A DNA stretch of 64,000 bases from Streptomyces sp. XY006 (GTDB lineage Bacteria; Actinomycetota; Actinomycetes; Streptomycetales; Streptomycetaceae): assembly GCF_002237655.1 (NCBI RefSeq), contig NZ_NOKT01000024.1, forward strand, positions 1-64,000, given 5' to 3'. The notes under the pieces were generated by a model. It saw only the letters and a list, made by a program, of their open reading frames with translations. It had not been told where the DNA came from and searched no databases. Shown here piece by piece: positions 56,614-64,000 of this stretch (its first letter is position 1; the number at the start of each line of letters is the position of its first letter). The position numbers and the translations under genes were made by a program.

Positions 56614-57135
56614 ATGCGACGTACCGCCCGGCCGCTGACCGCCACCGCGCTCGCCGTCGCCTCCGCCGCTCTCGCCGCCGTCCCCGCGCACGGCGCCCCG
56701 GCGGGTGACCTGCGGGTGTCCCCCGCCGCGGTCGAGCCCGGTGCGCACGTCACGGTGCGCACCTCGGCCTGCGGGCAGGACGGCACGGCGGCCGGTGACG
56801 CCAGCGCGGTCGGGGCCGGTGCCTTCACCCTGGCGCCGGACCGGTACGAGACGGCGGCGAGCGGGCGGTTCAGGGTGCCGCCGAGCGCGCAGCCGGGCAC
56901 GTACGAGATCACCGCGGCGTGCGCCGGGAGCGGACGGCGGGTCACCGGGGACCTGGTGGTCACGCTCACGGCCGGGCACGAGCAGGTGCATCCCCGGGGG
57001 AGTGTGAAGACGGGGGTCGGCGGCGCCCTGGGCCCCGATCCCGTGCAGACCGCGGCCGGAGTGGCGGCCCTCGCCGTCGCCGCCGCGGGCGGTACCTGGC
57101 TCCTGCATCGCCGGGCGAGAGGCGACGGGATCTGA
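56614..57135 (+). CDS. secreted, C-terminally anchored protein next to a sortase
   Basis: A 173-residue exported protein. A signal peptide ends at AAVPAHGAPA (about residue 28). The mature part is an Ig-like or beta-rich domain with two Cys (TSACGQDG and ITAACAGSG), which may form a disulfide. The C-terminal TAAGVAALAVAAAGGTWLLHRRARGDGI is a hydrophobic helix with a basic tail, as in surface-anchored proteins. No clear LPXTG motif is present before the helix, so anchoring by the adjacent class F sortase is uncertain. It lies 111 bases upstream of the sortase gene in the same direction. The function of the beta domain is unknown. Confidence 0.83.
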   Translation: MRRTARPLTATALAVASAALAAVPAHGAPAGDLRVSPAAVEPGAHVTVRTSACGQDGTAAGDASAVGAGAFTLAPDRYETAASGRFRVPPSAQPGTYEITAACAGSGRRVTGDLVVTLTAGHEQVHPRGSVKTGVGGALGPDPVQTAAGVAALAVAAAGGTWLLHRRARGDGI

Positions 57136-57246
57136 CGGACACCCTCCGCTGTCCGTCGCCGGTACCGCAGGTCCCCTCCCCCTCCGGGTCCGACGCCCCT
57201 CGCGGCCCGGAGGGGGCACGGGGCCGGAGTCGAGGAAAGGGTGGGT

Positions 57247-57948
57247 ATGCGCAGGTTCCCCAGGTCCGGCGGCCCCGTGGGCAACCCGGCGAACGCGGCC
57301 ATGGCGGCCGTCACGGTGTTCGCCCTGTGCTGCGGGGTGTGGCTGCTGCGCGAGGGCACCACGACGCACGCCCCGCCGCAGCCGTCGGCCGCGCAGGCCC
57401 GTGCCGGACAGGACGGGCGGGCGGGTGTGGAGGGCCGGGACGGTCTGGACGGGCGGGCCGGTGAGCCGGAGGGGCCCGCCGCGCCGGCGCTGCCGCCCTC
57501 GCCGCCCGACCGCATCCGCATCCCGGCGATCCGGGTGGACGCGCCCCTGACCGGGCTCGGGCTGACCGGGAGCGGCAGCCTGGACGTGCCACCGGCCGCG
57601 CGCGCGAACCTGGCCGGCTGGTACGAGGCCGGCACCACCCCCGGCGAGCGGGGCACGGCGATCGTCGCGGGCCATGTCGACAACGCCGAGGGGCCCGCCG
57701 TCTTCTACGGCCTCGGCGCCCTGCGCAAGGGCAGCACGATCGAGGTGGACCGGCGGGACGGCAGCGTCGCCGTGTTCACCGTCGACGCCGTCGAGGCGTA
57801 CGCCGCGAAGGACTTCCCCGACGAGAAGGTCTACGGCGCCGCCCGCCGCCCCGAGCTGCGGGTCATCACCTGCGGCGGCGCCTACTCACGCGCCACCGGC
57901 TACCAGGGGAACGTCGTCGTCTTCGCGCACCTCACCGGGAGCCGGTGA
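57247..57948 (+). CDS. class F sortase
   Basis: A 233-residue class F sortase, membrane-anchored by an N-terminal helix (AAMAAVTVFALCCGVWLL). An Asp/Gly/Pro-rich linker of about 50 residues leads to the catalytic domain. The catalytic His is in VAGHVDNAEGPAVFY, the Cys in ELRVITCGGAYSRATG, and the Arg follows within that loop, completing the His-Cys-Arg set. ATG 57247 is preferred over GTG 57241, which lies in the AAAGGGTGGG ribosome binding region. The linker contains two GRDGLDGRAG-like degenerate repeats. The 3' end overlaps the convergent HxlR gene by 63 bp. It probably attaches proteins to the cell envelope; the upstream gene is a candidate partner. Confidence 0.92.
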   Translation: MRRFPRSGGPVGNPANAAMAAVTVFALCCGVWLLREGTTTHAPPQPSAAQARAGQDGRAGVEGRDGLDGRAGEPEGPAAPALPPSPPDRIRIPAIRVDAPLTGLGLTGSGSLDVPPAARANLAGWYEAGTTPGERGTAIVAGHVDNAEGPAVFYGLGALRKGSTIEVDRRDGSVAVFTVDAVEAYAAKDFPDEKVYGAARRPELRVITCGGAYSRATGYQGNVVVFAHLTGSR

Positions 57949-58278
57949 CCCGCCCAGGACGTGGGTCCTGCCCCACACCCCGAGCGGTTCCAGCGCCTCG
58001 TTCAGGGCCACGCCCCGGGGCGTCAGGGAGTACTCCACGCGCGGCGGCACCTCGTCGTACGCCTCGCGGTGCACCAGCCCGTCGGCCTCCATCTCGCGCA
58101 GATGCGAGGCGAGCACCTTCTCGGTGATGCCCGGCAGCTCCCGGCGCAGCTCGCCGAAGCGGCACGGCCGCTCGTGCAGCGCCCACAGCACGAGCACCTT
58201 CCACTTGCCGCCGATCACGTCCATCGCGGCGTCGATCCCGCACACGTACGCCCCCGGGCGCCGCCCCGTCGTCCCCAT
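57886..58278 (-). CDS. HxlR/MarR-like transcriptional regulator
   Basis: A 130-residue winged-helix protein of the HxlR family. Motifs are CGIDAAMDVIGGKWKVLVLWAL, RPCRFGELRRELPGITEKVLASHLREMEADGLV and the wing RVEYSLTPRGVALNEAL. The first Cys (about residue 13) is the conserved redox- or aldehyde-responsive residue in HxlR proteins. It is divergent from a beta-hydroxyacid-dehydrogenase-like gene 106 bp away, which it probably regulates. Its 3' end runs 63 bp into the convergent sortase gene. The intergenic segment holds GTAACC and GTACTT elements that may be operator halves (58321-58350), but I cannot prove it. Confidence 0.88.
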   Translation of the reverse strand: MGTTGRRPGAYVCGIDAAMDVIGGKWKVLVLWALHERPCRFGELRRELPGITEKVLASHLREMEADGLVHREAYDEVPPRVEYSLTPRGVALNEALEPLGVWGRTHVLGGSPAPGEVREDDDVPLVAGGA

Positions 58279-58384
58279 GCCCGCGCTCCTCCCCTGCCGC
58301 TGCCTGGATCCTTCCCGCGAGGTAACCACCCACTTCCATGTGCGTACTTGAGCAGGCGCTGCCCCTGCGACGAGCCTAGACGCC

Positions 58385-59281
58385 ATGACCGACAGCGCAG
58401 TTGCTCCCCGCACCCCCGTCACCCTGCTCGGCGCCGGCGCCATGGGCAGCGCCCTGGCCCGTGCCTGGCTCGCCGCCGGGCATCCGGTGACCGTCTGGAA
58501 CCGCACCCCCGCCCGGGCCGAGGCCCTCGCCGCCGAGGGCGCGGCCGTCGCGCCGAGCGCCGCCGCGGCCGTCGCCGTGAACCGCCTGGTGGTGGTCTGC
58601 CTGCTGGACGACGCCTCGGTGGGCGAGGCCCTCGACGCCGCCGACCTCACCGGACGGGACCTGGTGAACCTGACCACCGGCACCCCGGGCGAGGGCCGTG
58701 CGCGGGCCGCCTGGGCCGGGGCGCGCGGCGCGCGGTTCGTGGACGGCGGGATCATGGCCGTACCGCCGATGATCGGGGTCCCGGAGTCCGGCGGTTACGT
58801 CTTCTACAGCGGTTCCCAAGAGCTGTTCGAGGAGCACCGCGACACCCTCGCCGTCCCGGCCGGCACCCGCTGGGTGGGGTCCGACCCCGGTTTCGCCGCG
58901 CTGCACGACGTGGCGCTGCTGAGCGCCATGAACGGCATGTTCGCGGGCGTGCTCCACGCCTTCGCCCTGGTGCGCGGGGAGGACATCGCCCCGAAGGACT
59001 TCGCCCCGCTGCTCGCCGGGTGGCTGACCGCGATGGCCCCGGCCGTCCACCAGACCGCCGAGCAGCTGCAGAGCGGCGACTACACCAAGGGCGTGGTCTC
59101 CAACCTGGCGATGCAGGCGGCGGGCATCCCCACCTTCCTGCGCACGGCCGAGGAACAGCGCGTCAGCCCCGAGCTGCTGACGCCGTACCTGGAGCTGATG
59201 CGCGAGCGGGTGGCGCGGGGGCACGGGGACGAGGACGGCACGGGGATGATCGAACTGCTGGACCTGCGCGCCCGCTCCTAG
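58385..59281 (+). CDS. NAD(P)-dependent reductase, 6-phosphogluconate/IRED-like
   Basis: A 298-residue oxidoreductase of the beta-hydroxyacid dehydrogenase / imine reductase group. The dinucleotide fingerprint is VTLLGAGAMGSALARAWLAAG. The second Gly-rich segment reads LVNLTTGTPGEGRARAAWAG, and the substrate helix DVALLSAMNGMFAGVLHAFALV lacks the catalytic Lys of 3-hydroxyisobutyrate dehydrogenases. That loss is typical of imine reductase-like members. The divergent HxlR regulator is a usual partner. It likely reduces a small carbonyl or imine; the substrate is unknown. Stop overlaps the TauE pseudogene 3' end by two bases. Confidence 0.88.
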   Translation: MTDSAVAPRTPVTLLGAGAMGSALARAWLAAGHPVTVWNRTPARAEALAAEGAAVAPSAAAAVAVNRLVVVCLLDDASVGEALDAADLTGRDLVNLTTGTPGEGRARAAWAGARGARFVDGGIMAVPPMIGVPESGGYVFYSGSQELFEEHRDTLAVPAGTRWVGSDPGFAALHDVALLSAMNGMFAGVLHAFALVRGEDIAPKDFAPLLAGWLTAMAPAVHQTAEQLQSGDYTKGVVSNLAMQAAGIPTFLRTAEEQRVSPELLTPYLELMRERVARGHGDEDGTGMIELLDLRARS

Positions 59282-60096
59282 GCGATCCACTGCTCGTACG
59301 CCAGATTGCCCACCAGCGCGAACACCACCGTCAGCAGCACGATCCGGACGAAGCCGCTGCCCTTCTTCAGGGCGGTGCGGGCCCCGAGGGTGCCGCCCGC
59401 GAGGTTGAAGACGGCCATCAGGGCGGCCAGCTGCCACAGGACCGCGCCCTGCCAGGCGAAGGTGGCCAGGGCGCCGGCGGTGGGGGTCCCCCTGTTCGAG
59501 CGGAGACGAGAGCTTGGGGGAGCAGCAGTTGACGATCTTGGCCGTGGCGGAGGCCGTGACCAGGTCGAGGTGGAGCACGGCGGTGAGGGCGAGGACCAGG
59601 AACGTGCCGGTGCCCGGGCCGATGAGCCCGTCGTAGAAGCCGATGCCGAGGCCCGCCAGGCCGATCGCGGCGAGGATCTGCCGGCGGGTGGCCGGGCCGG
59701 TCGCGGGGGCCGTGCCGAACACGGGCCGCAGGATCACGAACGCGGCGACGCCGAGCAGCACCACCATGATCACCGGCTTGAGGACCTCGGTGCTCATCCC
59801 GGCCGCGAAGAAGGCCCCGGCGGAGGAGCCGGCGAGGGCGGCCAGCCCGATGCGGACCGCCGTGCGCACGTCCACCGGGCCTTGCGGGCGTAGGTCACGG
59901 CCGCGCCCGTGGTGCCGACGATGGCGACCGCCTTGTTGGTGCCGAGGGCGTGCGCGGCCGGCGTGTGCGACGGCAGGCCGAGCAGCAGCACCGGCAGCAG
60001 CAGGACGCCCCCGCCGCCGACCACGGCGTCGATCCAGCCGGCGGCGAGGGCCGCCAGACAGAGCAGGACGATCATGGTCAGCGATATGTCGGGCAT
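59278..60096 (-). pseudogene. frameshifted TauE/SafE (TSUP) exporter gene
   Basis: Three frame pieces together give a complete TSUP-family membrane protein. From ATG 60096, MPDISLTMIVLLCLAALAAG to AAVTYARKA is in one frame. From about 59878, VRTAVRIGLAALAGSSAGA to TASATAKIVNCC is in a second. From 59481 to the stop at 59278, AGALATFAWQGAVLWQLAALM is back in the first. The first shift is one missing G in the run at 59877-59879 (or a sequencing error). The second is a 40-bp insertion (59482-59521). The net change is +39, but the middle third is out of frame and meets stop codons in the starting frame. Unless both are corrected, no full protein is made. The intact TSUP gene at 24690-25427 is not closely related. 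Confidence 0.85.
59482..59521. repeat. 40-bp inserted palindromic-type element in the TauE gene
   Basis: The insertion begins GGGGGTCCCCCTGTTCGAGC and ends AGAGCTTGGGGGA. Its ends are partly complementary (GGGGGTCCCCC internally, and TCCCCC against GGGGGA). It lies between codons for a conserved NCC and an AGALATF stretch, and removal restores a family-like sequence. I recall similar short GC-rich elements in other Streptomyces genomes, but no second copy is visible in this window. No target duplication is seen. Confidence 0.75.
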
Positions 60097-60249
60097 GATC
60101 GCGACCCTATGCGAAGCGCGCCTCACCGCTGGTCGCCGCCCGCATCCCGGAACCCTCACACCCTCCCCGCTCCCCTGCTGAGGGCAGCGTTCCCCGTGGG
60201 AAACAGATGTGATGCTGCCGGGTAACACCGGCATCGCACGCTCGACGTC

Positions 60250-61467
60250 ATGACCTCGAACGAGCGTGTGGTGGTGATCGGCACCGGCCTCGCGGGCGTA
60301 CGGCTCGCCCGGCGGCTCGGTGAGCTCGGCACGCCCGCGACCCTGATCGGCGAGGAGGAGCACCGGCCGTACAACCGGGTGCTGCTCGCCGAGGTGCTGG
60401 CCGGACGGTACAGCCCCGAGGTGATCGCCCTGCCGGCACCCGCGCGGGTCGTGCGCGCACGGGTCACCGGGATCGACCGCGAGCGGCGCGGCGTCGCCTG
60501 CGCGGACGGCTCGGTGATCGCATACGACCGGCTGGTCCTGGCCACCGGCTCGAACCCGGTGCTGCCGCCCCTGCGCGGCCTGTTCACCGAGGACCGGGAA
60601 CTGCCCGAGGGCGTGCACGCCTTCCGCACCATGGACGACTGCCTGGGCCTGTCCAAGGCGGTCCGGCCGGGTGTGCGGGCGGTCGTCATCGGGGGCGGGC
60701 TCCTCGGGGTCTCCGCGGCCCGGGCGCTCGCCCTGCGCGGTGCCCAGGTGGTGCTCGCCCAGCAGTCCGAGCGGCTGATGGAGCGCCAGCTCGACCCGGC
60801 CGCCTCCCGGCTCGTGCGGCGGCACCTGAGCGACCTGGGCGTCGAGGTGCACACCGAGTGCCGTGTGCGGGACGTGCGCTGCGTGGGCGGCGCGGTCCGT
60901 TCCGTGGAGCTGGCCGACGGGTACGCCCTCGACGCCGACCTGGTGGTCGTCGCCTGCGGTGTCCACCCCCGGGCCGGTCTCGCGCAGGCCGCCGGCCTCG
61001 ACGTCCGCAAGGGCGTCGTCGTCGACGACGAGCTGCGCACCTCGGACCCGCACATCCACGCGATCGGCGACTGCGCCCAGCACGACGGCGTCCTGTACGG
61101 CCTCGCCGCTCCCGCGCTGGAACAGGCCGACGCCCTCGCGGCCCTGCTGGCCGGCGACACGACCGCCCGCTACACCGGCACCCGCTCCCTGACCCGGCTC
61201 ACGCTCGACGGGCACGACAGCCCCCTGGACCTCGCCGCGTTCGGCGAGACCGAGGCGCTCCCGGGCGACGACGTCGTCCAGCTCACCGACGCCACCCGCG
61301 GCACCTACCGCAAGGTCGTCGTCCGCGACGACCGCCTGGTCGGCGGGGTTCTCGTCGGCGAACTCGGCACCGTCGGCGCGCTCGCCCGCGCCTGGGAGGG
61401 AGCAGAGCCGCTCCCCTCCGACGGCGGCCCGCTGCTCCACCTGCTCACCAACGATGGAGGCTCCTGA
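60250..61467 (+). CDS. FAD/NAD(P)-dependent oxidoreductase of the nitrite reductase locus
   Basis: A 405-residue pyridine nucleotide-disulfide oxidoreductase. The FAD site is VVVIGTGLAGVRLARRLGELG, the NAD(P) site is AVVIGGGLLGVSAARALALRG, and the second FAD site is SDPHIHAIGDCAQHDG. The C-terminal domain contains TYRKVVVRDDRLVGGVLVGE, like the NirB N-terminal module. It resembles the flavoprotein half of NirB and lacks the siroheme and [4Fe-4S] parts, so it is probably an electron donor for nitrite or nitrate reduction. It overlaps nirB by one base (TGATG), hence the same operon. It is divergent from the TauE pseudogene; the 153 bp between hold the promoter. Confidence 0.9.
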   Translation: MTSNERVVVIGTGLAGVRLARRLGELGTPATLIGEEEHRPYNRVLLAEVLAGRYSPEVIALPAPARVVRARVTGIDRERRGVACADGSVIAYDRLVLATGSNPVLPPLRGLFTEDRELPEGVHAFRTMDDCLGLSKAVRPGVRAVVIGGGLLGVSAARALALRGAQVVLAQQSERLMERQLDPAASRLVRRHLSDLGVEVHTECRVRDVRCVGGAVRSVELADGYALDADLVVVACGVHPRAGLAQAAGLDVRKGVVVDDELRTSDPHIHAIGDCAQHDGVLYGLAAPALEQADALAALLAGDTTARYTGTRSLTRLTLDGHDSPLDLAAFGETEALPGDDVVQLTDATRGTYRKVVVRDDRLVGGVLVGELGTVGALARAWEGAEPLPSDGGPLLHLLTNDGGS

Positions 61468-64000
61468 TGACGGCCACCCCCGGGGCTACCCCCACGATCG
61501 TGCTCGTCGGCCACGGCATGGTCGGCCAGCGCTTCCTCGAAGCGCTCGCCGAGCGCGGCCTGACCGCCACGCACCGCGTGGTCGTGCTCTGTGAGGAGCC
61601 GCGTCCGGCGTACGACCGGGTCCAGCTCACCTCGTACTTCTCGGGCCGGAGTCCGGAGGACCTGTCCGTGACGGACATGAGGTTCATCGAGGACCACGGC
61701 ATCGAACTGCACATCGGCGACCCGGCCGAGACGATCGACCGGGAGGCCCGCCGGGTCACCGCCCGCTCCGGACTCGCCGTCGACTACGACGTGCTGGTCC
61801 TGGCCACCGGCTCCTACCCGTTCGTGCCGCCGGTGCCGAACAAGGACGCCGAGGGCTGTTTCGTCTACCGCACGATCGAGGACCTGCTCGCCATCGAGGA
61901 GTACGCCGCGAGCAGGGCCACCACGGGCGCCGTGGTCGGCGGCGGGCTGCTCGGCCTGGAGGCCGCGGGAGCGCTGAAGGGACTCGGACTCGACGCGCAC
62001 ATCGTGGAGTTCGCGCCCCGGCTGATGCCCGTCCAGGTCGACGAGGGCGGTGGCGCCGCCCTGCTGCGCACCATCGAGGAGATGGGCCTGAGCGTCCACA
62101 CGGGCGTGGGCACGCAGGAGATCGTCGTCGGCGAGGACGGTGCCGTGACCGGCATGAAGCTGTCCGACGGCTCCGAACTCGCCACCGACATGGTGGTGTT
62201 CTCCGCCGGTGTCCGCCCGCGCGACCAGCTGGCCCGCGACTGCGGCCTGACCGTCGGCGAGCGCGGCGGCATCGCGGTCGACGAGCAGTGCCGTTCGGTC
62301 GCCGACCCGCACGTGTTCGCGATCGGCGAGTGCGCGCTGGCGGCGGACGGCCGGGTGTACGGCCTGGTCGCGCCGGGCTACGAGCAGGCCGAGACCGCCG
62401 CCGCGACGATCGCCCGGGACGAGGCGGAGTTCACCGGCGCCGACCTGTCCACCAAGCTGAAGCTGCTCGGTGTGGACGTGGCGTCCTTCGGTGACGCGCA
62501 CGGCACCGCCGAGGACTGCCTGGACGTCGTCTACTCCGACTCCCGGGCGGGCCTGTACAAGAAGCTGGTCATCGCCCGGGACGGCACGCTGCTCGGCGGC
62601 ATCCTGGTCGGCGACGCGGAGGCCTACGGCACGCTGAAGGCGTTCACCGGCTCCGTCCCGCCCGTCTCGCCCGAGTCGCTGGTGCTGCCCGCCGGTGCCG
62701 GCGCCCCGGCCCAGCTCGGCCCGGCCGCGCTGCCGGACGAGGCGATCATCTGCTCCTGCAACAACGTCACCAAGGGCACCATCCGCGGCGCGGTCACGGA
62801 GCACCAGTGCACCACCGTGCCGGAGGTGAAGAAGTGCACCAAGGCCGGTACGACCTGCGGCAGTTGCGTCAAGGTCCTCGGCCAGCTGGTCACCGCCGAG
62901 CTGGAGGCGTCCGGCGTCGAGGTCGACAAGGGCCTGTGCGGCTGCTTCGCCCAGACCCGCGAGGAGCTGTACGAGATCGTCCTGGCCCTGCGCATCACCT
63001 CCTACCAGGACCTGCTGGACCGCCACGGCCGCGAGGAGGCCCGGGGCGGCGACGGCTGCGAGGTCTGCAAGCCCGCCGTGGGCTCGATCATCGCCTCCCT
63101 CGCCCCGACGATCGGCGCGAGCGGCTACGTCCTGGACGGCGAGCAGGCCGCGCTGCAGGACACCAACGACCACTTCCTGGCCAACCTGCAGAAGAACGGC
63201 TCGTACTCGGTCGTGCCGCGCATCCCCGGCGGCGAGATCGCCCCGGAGAAGCTCATCGTCATCGGCGAGATCGCCCGCGACTTCGGCCTCTACACGAAGA
63301 TCACCGGCGGTCAGCGGATCGACATGTTCGGCGCCCGCGTCGAGCAGCTGCCGCTGATCTGGGCACGGCTGGTGGACGCCGGCTTCGAGTCGGGCCACGC
63401 CTACGGCAAGTCGCTGCGCACGGTGAAGTCCTGCGTCGGCTCCACCTGGTGCCGCTACGGCGTCCAGGACTCGGTGAAGATGGCGATCGACCTGGAGCTG
63501 CGCTACCGGGGTCTGCGCTCCCCGCACAAGCTGAAGTCGGCGGTCTCCGGCTGCCAGCGCGAGTGCGCCGAGGCCCAGTCGAAGGACTTCGGCGTGATCG
63601 CCACCGCCAACGGCTGGAACCTGTACGTCGGCGGCAACGGCGGCGCCACCCCGCGCCACGCCGACCTGCTCGCGCAGGACCTGTCGGACGCCGAACTGGT
63701 CCGGCTGATCGACCGGTTCCTGATGTTCTACATCCGTACGGCCGACCGCCTGGAGCGCACCTCGACCTGGCTGGAGCGGATCCCGGGCGGCCTGGACCAC
63801 GTGCGGGACGTCGTCGTGCACGACTCGCTCGGCATCTGCGACGAGCTGGAACAGCTGATGCGGGCCCATGTCGCGCACTACCGCGACGAGTGGTCCGAGA
63901 CCATCAACGACCCCGAGAAACTGGCCCGGTTCGTGTCCTTCGTCAACGCGCCGGACACCCCCGACCCGGTCGTCGCGTTCGTGCCCGAGCGCGACCAGAT
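61467..64000 (+). CDS. nirB: nitrite reductase (NAD(P)H) large subunit, 3' end outside window
   Basis: The first 844 codons of NirB, which reduces nitrite to ammonium in assimilation. The flavoprotein part (1-400) has FAD site IVLVGHGMVGQRFLEALAERG and NAD(P)H site GAVVGGGLLGLEAAGALKGLG. A BFD-like [2Fe-2S] domain follows, with IICSCNNVTKGTIRGAV and KCTKAGTTCGSCVKVL. The siroheme/[4Fe-4S] domain has VKSCVGSTWCRYGVQDS and the second Cys pair in AVSGCQRECAEAQSKDF. ATG 61467 overlaps the preceding stop by one base. Sequence runs off the right end just after FVPERDQ, within the last few dozen residues for this family (usual length about 860). A nirD small-subunit gene is expected next. Confidence 0.97.
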   Translation, partial: MTATPGATPTIVLVGHGMVGQRFLEALAERGLTATHRVVVLCEEPRPAYDRVQLTSYFSGRSPEDLSVTDMRFIEDHGIELHIGDPAETIDREARRVTARSGLAVDYDVLVLATGSYPFVPPVPNKDAEGCFVYRTIEDLLAIEEYAASRATTGAVVGGGLLGLEAAGALKGLGLDAHIVEFAPRLMPVQVDEGGGAALLRTIEEMGLSVHTGVGTQEIVVGEDGAVTGMKLSDGSELATDMVVFSAGVRPRDQLARDCGLTVGERGGIAVDEQCRSVADPHVFAIGECALAADGRVYGLVAPGYEQAETAAATIARDEAEFTGADLSTKLKLLGVDVASFGDAHGTAEDCLDVVYSDSRAGLYKKLVIARDGTLLGGILVGDAEAYGTLKAFTGSVPPVSPESLVLPAGAGAPAQLGPAALPDEAIICSCNNVTKGTIRGAVTEHQCTTVPEVKKCTKAGTTCGSCVKVLGQLVTAELEASGVEVDKGLCGCFAQTREELYEIVLALRITSYQDLLDRHGREEARGGDGCEVCKPAVGSIIASLAPTIGASGYVLDGEQAALQDTNDHFLANLQKNGSYSVVPRIPGGEIAPEKLIVIGEIARDFGLYTKITGGQRIDMFGARVEQLPLIWARLVDAGFESGHAYGKSLRTVKSCVGSTWCRYGVQDSVKMAIDLELRYRGLRSPHKLKSAVSGCQRECAEAQSKDFGVIATANGWNLYVGGNGGATPRHADLLAQDLSDAELVRLIDRFLMFYIRTADRLERTSTWLERIPGGLDHVRDVVVHDSLGICDELEQLMRAHVAHYRDEWSETINDPEKLARFVSFVNAPDTPDPVVAFVPERDQ

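Noticed and set aside
59482..59521. Insertion sequence with target duplication
   Set aside because: The element is only 40 bp, encodes nothing and shows no flanking duplication.

Overview
The window is high-GC actinobacterial DNA, almost certainly from Streptomyces. It carries an hrdA-type sigma factor next to dnaG, nitrate-assimilation genes (nirB and a nitrate reductase), a class F sortase, tRNA genes without encoded CCA, and intergenic GCGCAGTTCCCCGCGCC hairpins of a kind I know from Streptomyces. Gene order from about 36 kb to the right end looks like conserved chromosome (sugar kinase, ABC pair, hrdA, dnaG, dGTPase-like, nitrate and nitrite reductases).

The left part, about 0.9 to 35.1 kb, is a compact set of biosynthetic genes that I cannot match to a characterised cluster. 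Leftward operon A (14279 to 917) holds ten genes: a stand-alone adenylation enzyme, an acyl carrier protein fused to citrate synthase, an aconitase, an unrecognised 459-residue protein, a dipeptide epimerase, a D-2-hydroxyacid dehydrogenase, a NtaA-type FMN monooxygenase, a flavin reductase and two ATP-grasp ligases. Leftward segment B (21503 to 14508) holds a CitA/CitB-like two-component pair whose kinase lacks a sensor, a membrane protein, an MFS pump, a 21-repeat Ycf48-like beta-propeller protein and a RraA-like aldolase. Leftward operon C (32535 to 21925) holds a second NtaA-type monooxygenase, a class I aminotransferase, a PanB-like hydroxymethyltransferase, an EctB-like diaminobutyrate aminotransferase, an AurF-like diiron N-oxygenase, an MFS pump, a TauE-type exporter, a 3-hydroxyisobutyrate-dehydrogenase-like enzyme, a third ATP-grasp and a PNPOx-like flavoprotein. 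Rightward unit D (32798 to 35087) holds a fourth ATP-grasp and a PanE-like reductase.

My inferred reading is as follows. A carrier-bound acyl or aminoacyl group is condensed with a 2-oxoacid by the fused citrate synthase, and aconitase isomerises the tricarboxylate-like product. A C1-homologation, oxidation, amination and N-oxygenation set (PanB, HIBADH, EctB, AurF) builds an N-oxidised amino acid. ATP-grasp ligases and the epimerase then assemble a small peptide, with flavin monooxygenases tailoring it. No NRPS module is present. Units A and D share a 17 to 18 bp upstream box about 100 to 110 bp before their starts, which suggests common activation, perhaps by the CitB-like regulator.

At 35.2 to 35.65 kb lie three tRNA genes on the minus strand (one CAT anticodon, two tandem Asn). 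They separate the cluster from conserved chromosome. Farther right are a YtxH-like protein, a FGGY kinase, two ABC exporter half-transporters, hrdA, an AbiEii-like nucleotidyltransferase with a translationally coupled partner, dnaG, a ferredoxin reductase, a dGTPase-like HD protein, a sirohydrochlorin chelatase-like protein, a SanA-like protein, an assimilatory nitrate reductase, a thermolysin-family protease, a gamma-glutamylcyclotransferase-like protein, an FMN reductase, a sortase with a probable partner, an HxlR regulator divergent from a beta-hydroxyacid-dehydrogenase-like reductase, a frameshifted TauE pseudogene containing a 40-bp inserted element, and nirB running off the right edge. 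The uppS-like gene at the left edge is also truncated by the window.
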